Assembly: GCA_902530325.1 (NCBI GenBank)
Contig: CACAAB010000012.1
Location: 1-39,725 of the forward strand
Reading direction: 5' to 3'
DNA length: 39,725 nt
Source of the DNA: an uncultured SAR116 cluster alpha proteobacterium
GTDB lineage: Bacteria; Pseudomonadota; Alphaproteobacteria; Puniceispirillales; Marisalimonadaceae
Part shown: piece by piece, positions 16,071 through 23,889 of the stretch
Layout of the letters: every line of letters begins with the position of its first letter
Numbering within the stretch: position 1 is the stretch's first letter
Position numbers and translations under genes: made by a program
The notes under the pieces: model-generated
Databases searched by the model: none
What the model saw: only the letters and a program-made list of their open reading frames with translations
What the model was told of the DNA's origin: nothing

Positions 16071-17411
16071 TCAAATTTGTTTTTTCCAATCTGGACCTAA
16101 CATGCACATCCATAAACCTAATCCTGTAGCTAAAAGACCAAAGCTAACACCATAAAAAACATAGTTTAATGATAAGTCATAAAAAGTTACATAATAACAT
16201 ATAATTGAAACTGATAATAATCTAATTATACCTACAATTACAGGATAAAATATCTTTCCTAGGCCTTGACTAGCAAAATACAAAGTTTGCCCTGCAGCAA
16301 AAAAACAGTAAAAAGGAGCAACAATTATCAAATATGAGGTTGCATAATCTCTAATTAGGGTGCTTGACTCAAAATTATTTAACCAAACATCTGGGAAAAT
16401 AGTTACAGTTGCACCTAATAATCCAACGACACAAAAAGAGATAAATGCACCTGTCCATGCTATCATTTTTGCTCTAGGTAATTGTTGTGCACCTACATTT
16501 ATCCCAACTGATGCTGTTAGCACTGAACCAATTCCAAATACAAGCGGTGTGATAATTATTTCTAATCTACTTCCTAAGCCGTATCCCGCAAGAGCCTCAA
16601 CACCATGTTTGCTTATAGCGGCAGTAACAACGGCAACAGTCCCAGCAATCGTTATACTATTAATTAATCCTCCACCACCAACTTTCATAATATCTTTAAA
16701 AGAACTTAAACTAATTGAACATGGAGTTAGTTTGATAATTTTTTGTTTAAGTCGTAAATTAAACATTAAATATAATGCCATTATAAAATGGCTAATCACC
16801 ATAGCTACTGCAGGCCCTATAATCCCAATACTTGAAAAACCAAACCACCCTAGAGTCAATGTTCCTGCACAGATGATTTGAAAAAAACAACCAATAATTT
16901 GAATGATTGCAGGTGTAATAACATCACCAATTGCTCTGAAGATTGCTGAAAGAATATAAACCAACCATATAAAAATAGCACCTCCAAAACTGACCTGTGC
17001 GTACCATATAGCATTTTCTAAAACATCACCTTTAGCCCCCATCTTTATAAAAATATAATCTGGAAAGAATAAAAAAAACGTCGAATAAATTAGAGAAAGA
17101 ACTATTGCAATAATGATTGCATGCCATGCAGCTGAATTAGCCCCGGAGATATTGCTTTTACCCAAATGTCTCGATATTGATGAAGTTGTAGCCCCCCCTA
17201 TAGCACCAGCTGACATCATTTGCATTACAGTTAAAAATGGAAAAACCAACGCTAAACTTGCTAATTCTATATTTCCTAACTTAGATATAAAAAAAGCATC
17301 CATGAAAATAATTATTGGCATTGAAGAAACGCCTAAAAAATTAGGTAAAGATAACTTACAGACCATTTTAAAGACAGAGCCTTTTAATATAATATCTATG
17401 TTGTTTTTCAT
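16071..17411 (-). CDS. MATE-family multidrug/toxic compound efflux protein
   Basis: A 446-residue inner-membrane antiporter that should expel cationic or organic compounds using a sodium or proton gradient. About twelve hydrophobic helices in two halves are visible. The N terminus 'LSLPNFLGVSSMPIIIFMDAFFISKLGN' is the MATE opening pattern ('P...........D..f...lG'), and the motif recurs at the start of the second half ('VGGGGLINSITIAGTVAVVTAAI'). Length is typical (about 440-460). It lies 21 bases downstream of the epimerase gene on the same strand. The substrate cannot be inferred. Confidence 0.9.
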   Translation of the reverse strand: MKNNIDIILKGSVFKMVCKLSLPNFLGVSSMPIIIFMDAFFISKLGNIELASLALVFPFLTVMQMMSAGAIGGATTSSISRHLGKSNISGANSAAWHAIIIAIVLSLIYSTFFLFFPDYIFIKMGAKGDVLENAIWYAQVSFGGAIFIWLVYILSAIFRAIGDVITPAIIQIIGCFFQIICAGTLTLGWFGFSSIGIIGPAVAMVISHFIMALYLMFNLRLKQKIIKLTPCSISLSSFKDIMKVGGGGLINSITIAGTVAVVTAAISKHGVEALAGYGLGSRLEIIITPLVFGIGSVLTASVGINVGAQQLPRAKMIAWTGAFISFCVVGLLGATVTIFPDVWLNNFESSTLIRDYATSYLIIVAPFYCFFAAGQTLYFASQGLGKIFYPVIVGIIRLLSVSIICYYVTFYDLSLNYVFYGVSFGLLATGLGLWMCMLGPDWKKQI

Positions 17412-17432
17412 AAGCTCAGTTGTAAGTTTTTA

Positions 17433-18413
17433 TTATAAAGATAGAGGTGGACAAAGCCCCTTTGATTTTAGTATGTCAAATGCCTTGAAAGTATTTTCTA
17501 CACCCTCTTTTACTGTTATAGAAGGATAATTTCCTACATAAGTCCGTAATGGACTGTCATCCAAATTTGGTGGAAATGGAAATGGTTTTTCAATATATCT
17601 TACTTTAGCATTTGGTTTAAGTTGTTTTAATAGGGATACTCCATATTCTATAGTTTCACAGCTACCATTAAGATTAAATACTTTTGCATCTGACATATCC
17701 TCACTTATTGCACTAATAAAGGCTGAGGCTGCTTCTCCAACGTATAACCAACTATATTTCCCATTAAAAGGTATTTCATATTCTTTATTTAAGACAGCTG
17801 CTTGAATTGCCAAAGTATTTTTGGAACTCATACCCTGATCTCTTGCCAGACCATAAACAATATTTGGCCTAATACCAATTGAAGGCACATCCCAATCAGC
17901 CCAGTAAACATACGCAGTGTGCTCATTAGCTAACTTATAAGCACCATATAAAGTTTCTTTCCATGGTCCTTTTGGTGGCATAGCTAATGCGGCTACCGAC
18001 GAAGCATAAACTGTTCTTTTTAATTTTATTTCTTTTGCAATTTGAAGAATATTTATTGTTCCCTCAACGTTTACACGTGCACCTAAAGCAGGGTCGGCAG
18101 CACAGAATGGAACTTGTAGTCCAGCCAGATGAATAATTGCGCTGGGTTTATAATTAATAATGATATTTTTTAAAATACTAAAATTTGTAATATCACATGC
18201 TTCCCATTTTATCTTAGCAGCCTCTTTTCCAAGTATAAGCTCTAAACGATCCTTTTTGTTAGATAAGTCTATGCCCACGCAAGGTATACCAGATCTGTGA
18301 AGAATAGATAATATCCAACTGCCTATACAACCACCTGAACCTGTTACAATTACAGGTGAATTGAAATTATGCTCTTTTAAGAGAAATTTTTCTGTTAGAA
18401 ACTCTAAATGCAT
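17433..18413 (-). CDS. NAD(P)-dependent epimerase/dehydratase (extended SDR)
   Basis: A 326-residue extended SDR with the cofactor motif G25-S-G-G-C-I-G31, an acidic strand end ('VGIDLS') that favours NAD, catalytic serine region 'VYASSVAALAM' (136-145) and Y156-G-A-Y-K160 as YxxxK. The C-terminal part ('FNLNGSCETIEYG', 'RYIEKPFPFPPNLDD') is the variable substrate-binding domain. Family members epimerise or dehydrate nucleotide sugars or oxidise sugar acids. An unusual 19-residue leader precedes the Rossmann strand, so a later start is possible but no better ATG is visible. It is upstream of the MATE gene (21-base gap) and downstream of the epoxide hydrolase, all on the minus strand. Confidence 0.87.
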   Translation of the reverse strand: MHLEFLTEKFLLKEHNFNSPVIVTGSGGCIGSWILSILHRSGIPCVGIDLSNKKDRLELILGKEAAKIKWEACDITNFSILKNIIINYKPSAIIHLAGLQVPFCAADPALGARVNVEGTINILQIAKEIKLKRTVYASSVAALAMPPKGPWKETLYGAYKLANEHTAYVYWADWDVPSIGIRPNIVYGLARDQGMSSKNTLAIQAAVLNKEYEIPFNGKYSWLYVGEAASAFISAISEDMSDAKVFNLNGSCETIEYGVSLLKQLKPNAKVRYIEKPFPFPPNLDDSPLRTYVGNYPSITVKEGVENTFKAFDILKSKGLCPPLSL

Positions 18414-18473
18414 TTTGAATTACCAATTATTATTAATGTAAACTCAATATAGACTACAAGCAAAAGTAAGAAA

Positions 18474-19610
18474 TTACAAAATCTCTTTAACAAATTTATT
18501 TATGTCTTTTGCTAATGTTTTTGGTTTTTCCATTGCAGCAAAATGTCCTCCCGAACTATGAGAAGACCAATCTTTGATGTTTTTATAAAACTGAGACGCC
18601 AAGCTGATTGGTGGGGAAAATAATTCTTTTGGAAACTCACTATAACCCATAGGAGTTTTAATTGGCTCTTTTTTACTAATAGGCCAATCTGATCTGTGTC
18701 TAGCATAATATGGCCAGAATGAAGCGCCTATACATCCTGTTATCCAATATAAAGTTATATTAGCTAACAACTTATCTATGCTAATTTTAGAAAATAAATC
18801 ACCATCATGATCTGTCCAAGTATAAAATTTTTCACTTATATATGCACATAATGATACTGGTGATGCATTTAATGCATGAGCAAGAGTAAATGGCTTAGTA
18901 CCTTGTAGTTGTTGGTATCCAGTTTCGTATAAAATAAATTTTTTAAGCTTAAGATAATATATTTCTTCTGCTTTGTTTTCAGGTGACTTGTCCAATCCTC
19001 TTGGGATTGGCAACATATTTAAGTGTATACCTCTTATGGAATCTGGATCCTTATTAGACATAATAGATGCAATAAAAGAACCTAAATCTCCACCTTGGAT
19101 AAAATAATTTTTATAGCCTAAACAATTCATAAGTTTCACAAAATGATTAGAGATTTCTACAAGATCCATCGGTTTTTGGTTTTTAGAGAAAGAAAATCCA
19201 ACATTTGGTAATGATGGAATCACAAGATCAAAAGGTTGACTTCCTGACAAATTATTTTCGTTTGGATTTGTCAATAAAGGGATAAGATCAAAAAATTCAA
19301 ATATTGATCCCGGCCAACCATGTATAAGTAACAATGGTAATGCGTTATTCTCAGGCGATTTTAAATGTAAAAAATGAGTTTTTGTATCCTTATCAATGAA
19401 ATAAAATTGATCAAAAGAATTTAGTTCTCTCTCAGATTTTTCCCATGAAAATTTATTTTCCCAATAATCTAAAATATGAGCAAGTCTATTATAACTAATG
19501 CCTGCATCTTTATTAAAATCCGTTGCCCAATCTATAATTCTACTATTAGAAATTTGTAATTTTAGGTTTTCTATCACTGTTGGATTTGTAACTGAAACAA
19601 ATTTTTTCAT
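18474..19610 (-). CDS. Epoxide hydrolase (EHN domain plus alpha/beta-hydrolase fold)
   Basis: A 378-residue enzyme that opens an epoxide with water. An N-terminal epoxide-hydrolase domain (about 10-95; 'RIIDWATDFNKDAGISYNRL') precedes the hydrolase fold. The oxyanion motif HGWPG is at 97-101, the nucleophile is D175 in 'QGGDLGS', and the C-terminal catalytic His is H356 in 'SSGGHFAAME'. This matches the microsomal/juvenile-hormone epoxide hydrolase group of bacterial proteins in length and motif order. No signal peptide is seen, so it is cytosolic. It heads a same-strand run with the epimerase and MATE genes, though the 60-base gap leaves co-transcription uncertain. The substrate may be a xenobiotic or terpene epoxide. 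Confidence 0.9.
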   Translation of the reverse strand: MKKFVSVTNPTVIENLKLQISNSRIIDWATDFNKDAGISYNRLAHILDYWENKFSWEKSERELNSFDQFYFIDKDTKTHFLHLKSPENNALPLLLIHGWPGSIFEFFDLIPLLTNPNENNLSGSQPFDLVIPSLPNVGFSFSKNQKPMDLVEISNHFVKLMNCLGYKNYFIQGGDLGSFIASIMSNKDPDSIRGIHLNMLPIPRGLDKSPENKAEEIYYLKLKKFILYETGYQQLQGTKPFTLAHALNASPVSLCAYISEKFYTWTDHDGDLFSKISIDKLLANITLYWITGCIGASFWPYYARHRSDWPISKKEPIKTPMGYSEFPKELFSPPISLASQFYKNIKDWSSHSSGGHFAAMEKPKTLAKDINKFVKEIL

Positions 19611-19715
19611 AATTAATAAAAGCTCTTATTCTATTTAAAAATATTTATATGATAATCATTGTTTTTCAAAAAAAAAGAACCAAATATTAATTTTAATCAA
19701 GCACAAAGTACTACA

Positions 19716-20282
19716 ATGCAAAATTCATTCAAAAAAATACTTCTTAATTTATTTCTTATTTTAAACATTTTTACTTATTTTAACTATTCTTCCAATGCAG
19801 ATACTTTCGTTTATTCTGGTGGTTGCTTTTGGTGTACTGAAGCTGATACAGAAAAACTTGATGGCGTGTCTGATGTTATAAGTGGCTTCACTGCAGGCAC
19901 AACTAAAGATCCAAAATATATACCTGGGCAGTGGGGAGATCATCGTGAGGCTGCATTAGTAATATACGATCCTAAAAAAATTACATTTAAAGAACTTGTA
20001 ACTCATGTATTTAAGACAATAGATTATGAAGACAATAATGGGCAATTTTGTGATAGAGGTAGATCTTATACACCAGCAATTTATTATAAAAATGATATGG
20101 AGAAAAAAATCATATTATCTCTAGCACCAAAATCATCAATTGTGCCAGTTGAAAAAGAAACCAAATTTTATCCAGTTAGAGAAGAACATCAAAATTATTA
20201 TAGAAAACAAAATTATAAATATGAATATTACAGATTTATGTGCAGAAGAGATAGTAGATTGGAACAATTAAATAATTATTAA
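19716..20282 (+). CDS. msrA: Exported peptide-methionine (S)-S-oxide reductase
   Basis: A 188-residue enzyme that reduces methionine-S-sulfoxide in proteins. The catalytic Cys37 sits in the signature G-G-C-F-W-C, followed by 'SGFTAGTTKDPKY' and the acidic 'HREAALVIYDP' segment. A further 'DRGRSYTPAIYY' matches MsrA ('DxGxQYRSxIxY'). Residues 1-28 (MQNSFKKILLNLFLILNIFT...) are a signal peptide, so the enzyme is predicted to act in the periplasm. A TTG-initiated extension of 19 codons exists but would bury the signal peptide, so I prefer the ATG. Its stop codon and that of the convergent HPF gene share the palindrome TTAA (20279-20282). A protective role against oxidised envelope methionine is inferred. 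Confidence 0.93.
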   Translation: MQNSFKKILLNLFLILNIFTYFNYSSNADTFVYSGGCFWCTEADTEKLDGVSDVISGFTAGTTKDPKYIPGQWGDHREAALVIYDPKKITFKELVTHVFKTIDYEDNNGQFCDRGRSYTPAIYYKNDMEKKIILSLAPKSSIVPVEKETKFYPVREEHQNYYRKQNYKYEYYRFMCRRDSRLEQLNNY

Positions 20283-20878
20283 ACTTTAGCTAAATCTCTA
20301 TTTCCTCTTGGATCTACCCAACCAATTAAACCGTCTTCTCTTTTGTATATCATATTAAGTCCACTATGTTTTTTATTTCTGAACATTAATGCTGATATGT
20401 TCCCAAGTTTCATTTTTTCGAGAGCATCAACAACAGTTAACTCTTCAATTTCTGTATTTAGTTCTGCAAAAATAAGTGGTTCATCGTCATTGTTTTGTTC
20501 TTTTTTAAAATTATTTGAAGAGGGCTCATTTATTATTTGGAACTGAGCATCTAATACATTTGATTTATGTGAATTTTCATTTTGTTTATAATTTTTAATT
20601 CTTCTTTTATAACGCCTTAGTTGTTTTGAAAGTTTCTCTAAAGTGGAATCGAATGCTAATTTTGCGGTTTCACCACTTGATTGAGCTGTAAATTCCATTT
20701 TTTTTGTAATATGAAGTACTATGATAATATAAAAAATTTTATTTTTTTTTGAAAGACTTATAATTGATGAAACAGCGTTAGGAAAATATTTATTAACCAC
20801 TTGAATAAGACTTGAATTGGAATATTTGGAAAAGGTTTCACCTACTTTAACTTGCTTTCCAAATATTTTAAAATTCAT
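20279..20878 (-). CDS. hpf: Long-form ribosome hibernation promoting factor
   Basis: A 199-residue ribosome-associated protein. The N-terminal domain (about 1-105) has the beta-alpha-beta pattern with a basic helix ('LEKLSKQLRRYKRRIKNYK') that lies in the decoding channel. A flexible acidic/Asn-rich linker (about 106-135) follows. The C-terminal domain (about 138-199) carries the 'ALEKMKLGNISALMFRNKK' and 'KREDGLIGWVDPR' motifs that dimerise ribosomes into 100S particles. The long form, rather than short HPF plus YfiA, is usual in Alphaproteobacteria and Firmicutes. It stands alone on the minus strand and is convergent with msrA through the shared TTAA. Expression is expected in stationary phase or starvation, but no sequence signal was seen. 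Confidence 0.93.
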   Translation of the reverse strand: MNFKIFGKQVKVGETFSKYSNSSLIQVVNKYFPNAVSSIISLSKKNKIFYIIIVLHITKKMEFTAQSSGETAKLAFDSTLEKLSKQLRRYKRRIKNYKQNENSHKSNVLDAQFQIINEPSSNNFKKEQNNDDEPLIFAELNTEIEELTVVDALEKMKLGNISALMFRNKKHSGLNMIYKREDGLIGWVDPRGNRDLAKV

Positions 20879-20989
20879 AAATGCAACCTCTAGCTATTAC
20901 TATTAAAAAATTTATTCTGTACTATTGTCAATAATTTTATTTTCAACATACTAAATAATTAATATATATAATTAAATATGTGAATTTTA

Positions 20990-21292
20990 ATGAATTGTTA
21001 CTTAATAGTAAAATCAGACACAAGACTTGTAGATCAAAAAAAGTTTGAGAATTGGTATGCTAACGTAAATCTTAGTGAATTAAAGAGAGTATTTATGGCT
21101 AAAAATGCAAAAAAAGGTTGGATAAAAAATACAAATTATCATCTTGCCATATACGAATTTGAAAACAACAAGAATGCTGAAAAAGCAATTAATTCAAAAA
21201 ATTTAGAAATTCTTATAAAAAAATTTGATCAGAAATGGGATAACAGTGTTAAAAGAACAAAGGCATTGACTAAGTTAATCCAAATAATTTGA
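20990..21292 (+). CDS. Small soluble protein of unknown function
   Basis: A 100-residue basic protein starting MNCYLIVKSDTRLVDQKKFE. The order strand ('CYLIVKS'), helix ('KKFENWY'), strand ('HLAIYEF') and helix ('AEKAINSKNLEILIKKF') resembles half of a ferredoxin-like dimeric alpha/beta barrel, the same fold suspected for the protein at 2907-3608. No catalytic residue set is clear. It is separated by 111 bases from the HPF gene and is convergent with the VOC gene (10 bases). An AT-rich upstream region is compatible with its own promoter. No signal peptide. I do not recognise the family. Confidence 0.6.
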   Translation: MNCYLIVKSDTRLVDQKKFENWYANVNLSELKRVFMAKNAKKGWIKNTNYHLAIYEFENNKNAEKAINSKNLEILIKKFDQKWDNSVKRTKALTKLIQII

Positions 21293-21302
21293 AATATATT
21301 TA

Positions 21303-21698
21303 TTAAATTTGATTAGATATTTCAATTAAGTTTTTATCTGGATCTCTTAAATATATAGACCTTATTGGACCATTAGCACCAGTTTTTTTAACGGGCCCAT
21401 CTTCAATTTTAATGTTAAATCTATTAAATTTTTTTATCCAATCGTCAATATTAATTTCGCTTAAAAAGCAAATATCCATTGCACCTGGAATTGGATTGTT
21501 CGCGTGAGGTTTAAAAGGTTTTGAAGCTTCATGTAAATTTATTTTTTGTCTATCAAATTTAAGAGATTTTCTCTTTACATTGTCTGTCGATGATAAAAAC
21601 TCTTGTAATTCCATTCCTAAAATATTTGAATAAAAATCTATAGATTTATTTAAATCTGATACAGTTATTACAACGTGGTCTATACTAAATGATATAAT
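21303..21698 (-). CDS. VOC/glyoxalase-family protein with no canonical start codon
   Basis: A small metalloenzyme-fold protein of the vicinal-oxygen-chelate superfamily. From the first ATG (21614) only 103 residues would be made and the fold would lack its first strand. The same frame stays open further upstream and reads 'SIDHVVITVSDLNKSIDFY', the textbook VOC N terminus with the first metal-ligand His. The extended frame has no ATG, GTG or TTG before the next stop (21735-21737). The most plausible start is the ATT at 21696-21698, preceded by AAAGAA, giving 131 residues, the usual single-domain length. Later motifs 'HEASKPFKPHANNPIPG' and 'YLRDPDKNLIEIS' (final metal-ligand Glu) confirm the family. 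Function unknown; start codon uncertain. Confidence 0.72.
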   Translation of the reverse strand: MISFSIDHVVITVSDLNKSIDFYSNILGMELQEFLSSTDNVKRKSLKFDRQKINLHEASKPFKPHANNPIPGAMDICFLSEINIDDWIKKFNRFNIKIEDGPVKKTGANGPIRSIYLRDPDKNLIEISNQI

Positions 21699-21779
21699 AA
21701 ATTTCTTTATATTAGTTAAGAAGTTATGTATGTCTTACAATAATTATTTAAAAATATTAAATAGAAAGTTAAATGAACT

Positions 21780-22184
21780 GTGATCTCAAAAATAAATTTG
21801 ATTTATGTGATTTTTTTAATTTTTTTGTTACCCCTCAAATCTATAGCAGTTGATGTGCACCTACCATCTGCAGGATTTGATTGTTCTGATACAAATAACA
21901 AGTTTGAGTTTTTATTTGATAGATCAAAAGATATGGATAATCCGAAAGTTTACAGAAGAATAAAAGGTAAATTTGTATTGATTGGAAATTTGTTAGCAGA
22001 AAAACAAGGGGCTTATGTCATTTGGGAAGATAAATATTTCTTTACAACGACTGATTTTGCATGGACGTTCGATAAAGTAACATCAAAATTATCATCCGTG
22101 GTATTAAGTGTAGGATTAGGAACAGAAGATTTGAATAAAATACCAAAACCAATGACATGCATGCAAAAGATTTTTTATTACTAA
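21780..22184 (+). CDS. Secreted protein of unknown function
   Basis: A 134-residue protein with a GTG start and an N-terminal signal peptide (about residues 1-23, ending in 'KSIA'). The mature part begins 'VDVHLPSAGFDCSDTNNKFE', contains two cysteines (C34, and the one near the C terminus in 'PMTCMQK') that could form a disulfide, and is rich in aromatic residues and alternating strands ('AYVIWEDKYFFTTTDFAWTFD'), suggesting a small all-beta periplasmic domain. An upstream TGA in the same frame limits the start. I find no recognisable family. It ends 59 bases before the tRNA gene. Confidence 0.65.
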   Translation: MISKINLIYVIFLIFLLPLKSIAVDVHLPSAGFDCSDTNNKFEFLFDRSKDMDNPKVYRRIKGKFVLIGNLLAEKQGAYVIWEDKYFFTTTDFAWTFDKVTSKLSSVVLSVGLGTEDLNKIPKPMTCMQKIFYY

Positions 22185-22202
22185 ATTTTTAAAACATTTG
22201 TT

Positions 22203-22231
22203 TTGACTTAATTATTTATAAGTAATAAAGA
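22203..22231 (+). promoter_or_regulatory. Probable tRNA promoter
   Basis: A TTGACT hexamer (22203-22208) is followed after 17 bases by TAAAGA (22226-22231), a fair sigma70-type pair that would start transcription about 7 bases later, just before the tRNA at 22244. The -10 box is imperfect. Confidence 0.4.
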
Positions 22232-22243
22232 TAATTTACCTGT

Positions 22244-22320
22244 GGACGCGTAGCTCAGCTGGATAGAGCAACTGCCTTCTAAGCAGTAGGTCAGAGGTTC
22301 GAATCCTCTCGCGTTCACCA
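22244..22320 (+). tRNA. tRNA-Arg (anticodon TCT)
   Basis: The cloverleaf can be drawn completely: acceptor GGACGCG (22244-22250) pairing with CGCGTTC (22310-22316, with one G-T pair), D arm GCTC/GAGC, and anticodon stem ACTGC/GCAGT around loop CTTCTAA. The T arm is AGAGG/CCTCT with loop TTCGAAT. The anticodon TCT (22278-22280) reads AGA and AGG arginine codons, the major Arg codons in this AT-rich genome. The 3' CCA is encoded (22318-22320). The gene stands alone, with no other tRNA in the window. Confidence 0.97.
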
Positions 22321-22448
22321 TTTTTAAAGTCTCTAGCATTGTCTGGGTTAGGATTGACAAAAGGTGTTCCTACATGCTTTACGGGTGACATCAAATTTGG
22401 ATAATCTTCAATGTATCTTATAAAAAATTTAAATGTGAAACAATTCAA
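22321..22448 (-). other. Possible decayed coding fragment next to the tRNA
   Basis: The minus strand reads an open, protein-like peptide ('RYIEDYPNLMSPVKHVGTPF' onward to 'DNARDF') with proline, glycine and histidine content unlike random AT-rich translation. The DNA at about 22327-22400 is visibly richer in G+C than its surroundings. It has no credible start or stop of its own and runs into the tRNA, so it may be the remnant of a gene left by integration or deletion beside the tRNA 3' end. I do not recognise the parent protein; chance cannot be excluded. Confidence 0.22.
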
Positions 22449-22459
22449 ATTGTTTTTTT
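22438..22459 (+). terminator. Weak hairpin with T-tract after the tRNA
   Basis: AAACAATT (22438-22445) is inverted as AATTGTTT (22448-22455) around CA, with a run of seven T (22453-22459). The shape is that of a rho-independent terminator, but the stem has only one G-C pair per arm and a two-base loop, so strength is doubtful. It lies 118 bases after the tRNA. Confidence 0.28.
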
Positions 22460-22523
22460 GATATACTTTTAATAAATAAAACCAAAAAAATGTAACGCTT
22501 TAATTAATTGTTAAATATAGGAT

Positions 22524-23849
22524 TTATTCCCATCTTATATATGATATGGCAAAAGTTGAACAATAATATATATCTCTATTACCACCTGCAGTTAAAAACA
22601 TTCCATTCGCTAATCGTGAACCTGTTTTTACTTTATCCAAAATTGTGCCATTTTTTATATCTATCACAACTATAAAATCTTCATTATTTTTAAAATCATT
22701 TATTACAAGTTCCCCTGTTTCTGGAAATACAATTGGTTGCATTGTAGGTCTAATATCTATTTTCCAAATAGTTTCTAGTTTTTCACTGAAATCTCTAATA
22801 CCTGCCAATCCTCCATTTATGCTATCCCAGGCTATACATATGTTAAATTCAGGAACATGAACAGGTGGGGCTATAATCCCACCCCCTGAAATACCAAAAG
22901 GATAAATTTCTTTAATAGTTTCATCTTTCATTGAAACTTTTAGTAACCTTTGCGGATTGGACCAAGGTGTTTTCCTTCTCCAACTAAGTCTATGACTTGG
23001 TGTTTCAAATCGACCATTAGGCATACTTTCAAAAATAGCTCGAACTGAGTCAATATCCCCATTATCCATTATCCATAAATGATTTTCTGAAATACAACCA
23101 TCCCAAGCTAACCCATTATTTTCTTTTAAAAATCTATACCTAGGAGACCAATTATTATCGAGCAATAATTCATTTTTGCAAACCTTAATTCTCCATATAT
23201 GTTCAATACCAGGGACGTATATGAATTCATTATTATTTTCATCATAATCACTTGCAATTCTTCCCATAGAACCCTCAGGCAAAATTAGAGGATCTCCAAT
23301 CATTTCTAAAGTGTTAGCATTTAATCTAGTGATTGTGGATCCTATATCATTAGATAGCCTTAAATCTTTTGTAATAATTGTTCCGTCAGATAATATTAGT
23401 AAACCATTATGAGCTTGATTTACTGATAGTTTTTTCTCTATTATAATTTCACATTCCTTCGACAACCTATGCATATATCTTCCGTTTACTTTGTATAAGT
23501 CACCATTAGCGTGAGCTGCAATAGCTCCACACCAAACGTGTCCGCCAGCAGGTAATTTAGGTGATTCATTTATTGTTTCAAGTGTAAATGGATTTACTTT
23601 TTTTATCCAACCATAAGGTTCAGGTCCTGACCAAGCTGGCATGGTTCCACCAATATAGACCTCAGAGTTACCTCTTTTTATTGCCATAACATTCCATCTG
23701 TCATTAGTAACCGTGGTTACAATAGCATTACCCTCGTGAGCCCACAGACCACCTGCAGAAGCTTTTTGTCTTCTGTTGCCACCACATTCAACTGGCCAAT
23801 TTGACTCATAGTATCCAGGTAGAAATTGATCTCTATCTTTTAATGTCAT
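22524..23849 (-). CDS. Unidentified beta-propeller-like protein
   Basis: A 441-residue protein without signal peptide or membrane helix. It has repeated short strands with 'G-x-h-x-h' turns (for example 'NGLLILSDGTIITKDL', 'GRIASDYDENNNEFIYVPG', 'NGLAWDGCISENHLWIMDNG', 'GGGIIAPPVHVPEF'), which suggests a six- or seven-bladed propeller of the SMP-30/lactonase or quinoprotein shape, here cytosolic. Conserved-looking Asp/Asn pairs in the loops ('MDNGDID', 'INGGLAG') could bind a metal or a substrate, as in lactonases. It lies 40 bases after an acyl-CoA synthetase gene on the same strand, so the two probably share a transcript. I cannot assign a specific family or function. Confidence 0.68.
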   Translation of the reverse strand: MTLKDRDQFLPGYYESNWPVECGGNRRQKASAGGLWAHEGNAIVTTVTNDRWNVMAIKRGNSEVYIGGTMPAWSGPEPYGWIKKVNPFTLETINESPKLPAGGHVWCGAIAAHANGDLYKVNGRYMHRLSKECEIIIEKKLSVNQAHNGLLILSDGTIITKDLRLSNDIGSTITRLNANTLEMIGDPLILPEGSMGRIASDYDENNNEFIYVPGIEHIWRIKVCKNELLLDNNWSPRYRFLKENNGLAWDGCISENHLWIMDNGDIDSVRAIFESMPNGRFETPSHRLSWRRKTPWSNPQRLLKVSMKDETIKEIYPFGISGGGIIAPPVHVPEFNICIAWDSINGGLAGIRDFSEKLETIWKIDIRPTMQPIVFPETGELVINDFKNNEDFIVVIDIKNGTILDKVKTGSRLANGMFLTAGGNRDIYYCSTFAISYIRWE

Positions 23850-23889
23850 TCATAAACTCATTTTTAAAATTATAATAATTTTAAATACG

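Noticed and set aside
16360..16881. 173-residue plus-strand ORF inside the MATE gene.
   Set aside because: Antisense shadow of a long, well-supported membrane-protein gene; proline/isoleucine-rich composition results from reverse-reading hydrophobic codons.
22244..22320. Attachment-site duplication from the tRNA-Arg 3' end.
   Set aside because: No second copy of the TTCGAATCCTCT segment was found by eye elsewhere in the window and no integrase is present.
22327..22395. Plus-strand peptide 'LALSGLGLTKG' after the tRNA, resembling 'VALSGLGLDKT' of the aspartate dehydrogenase at 31360.
   Set aside because: The match is about eleven residues, does not extend in either direction, and is probably coincidence.
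22236..22448. Minus-strand ORF over the tRNA (contains a peptide beginning 'ERERIRTSDLLLRRQ').
   Set aside because: The part over the tRNA is the well-known spurious translation of tRNA sequence; only the flanking part is discussed as a possible remnant.
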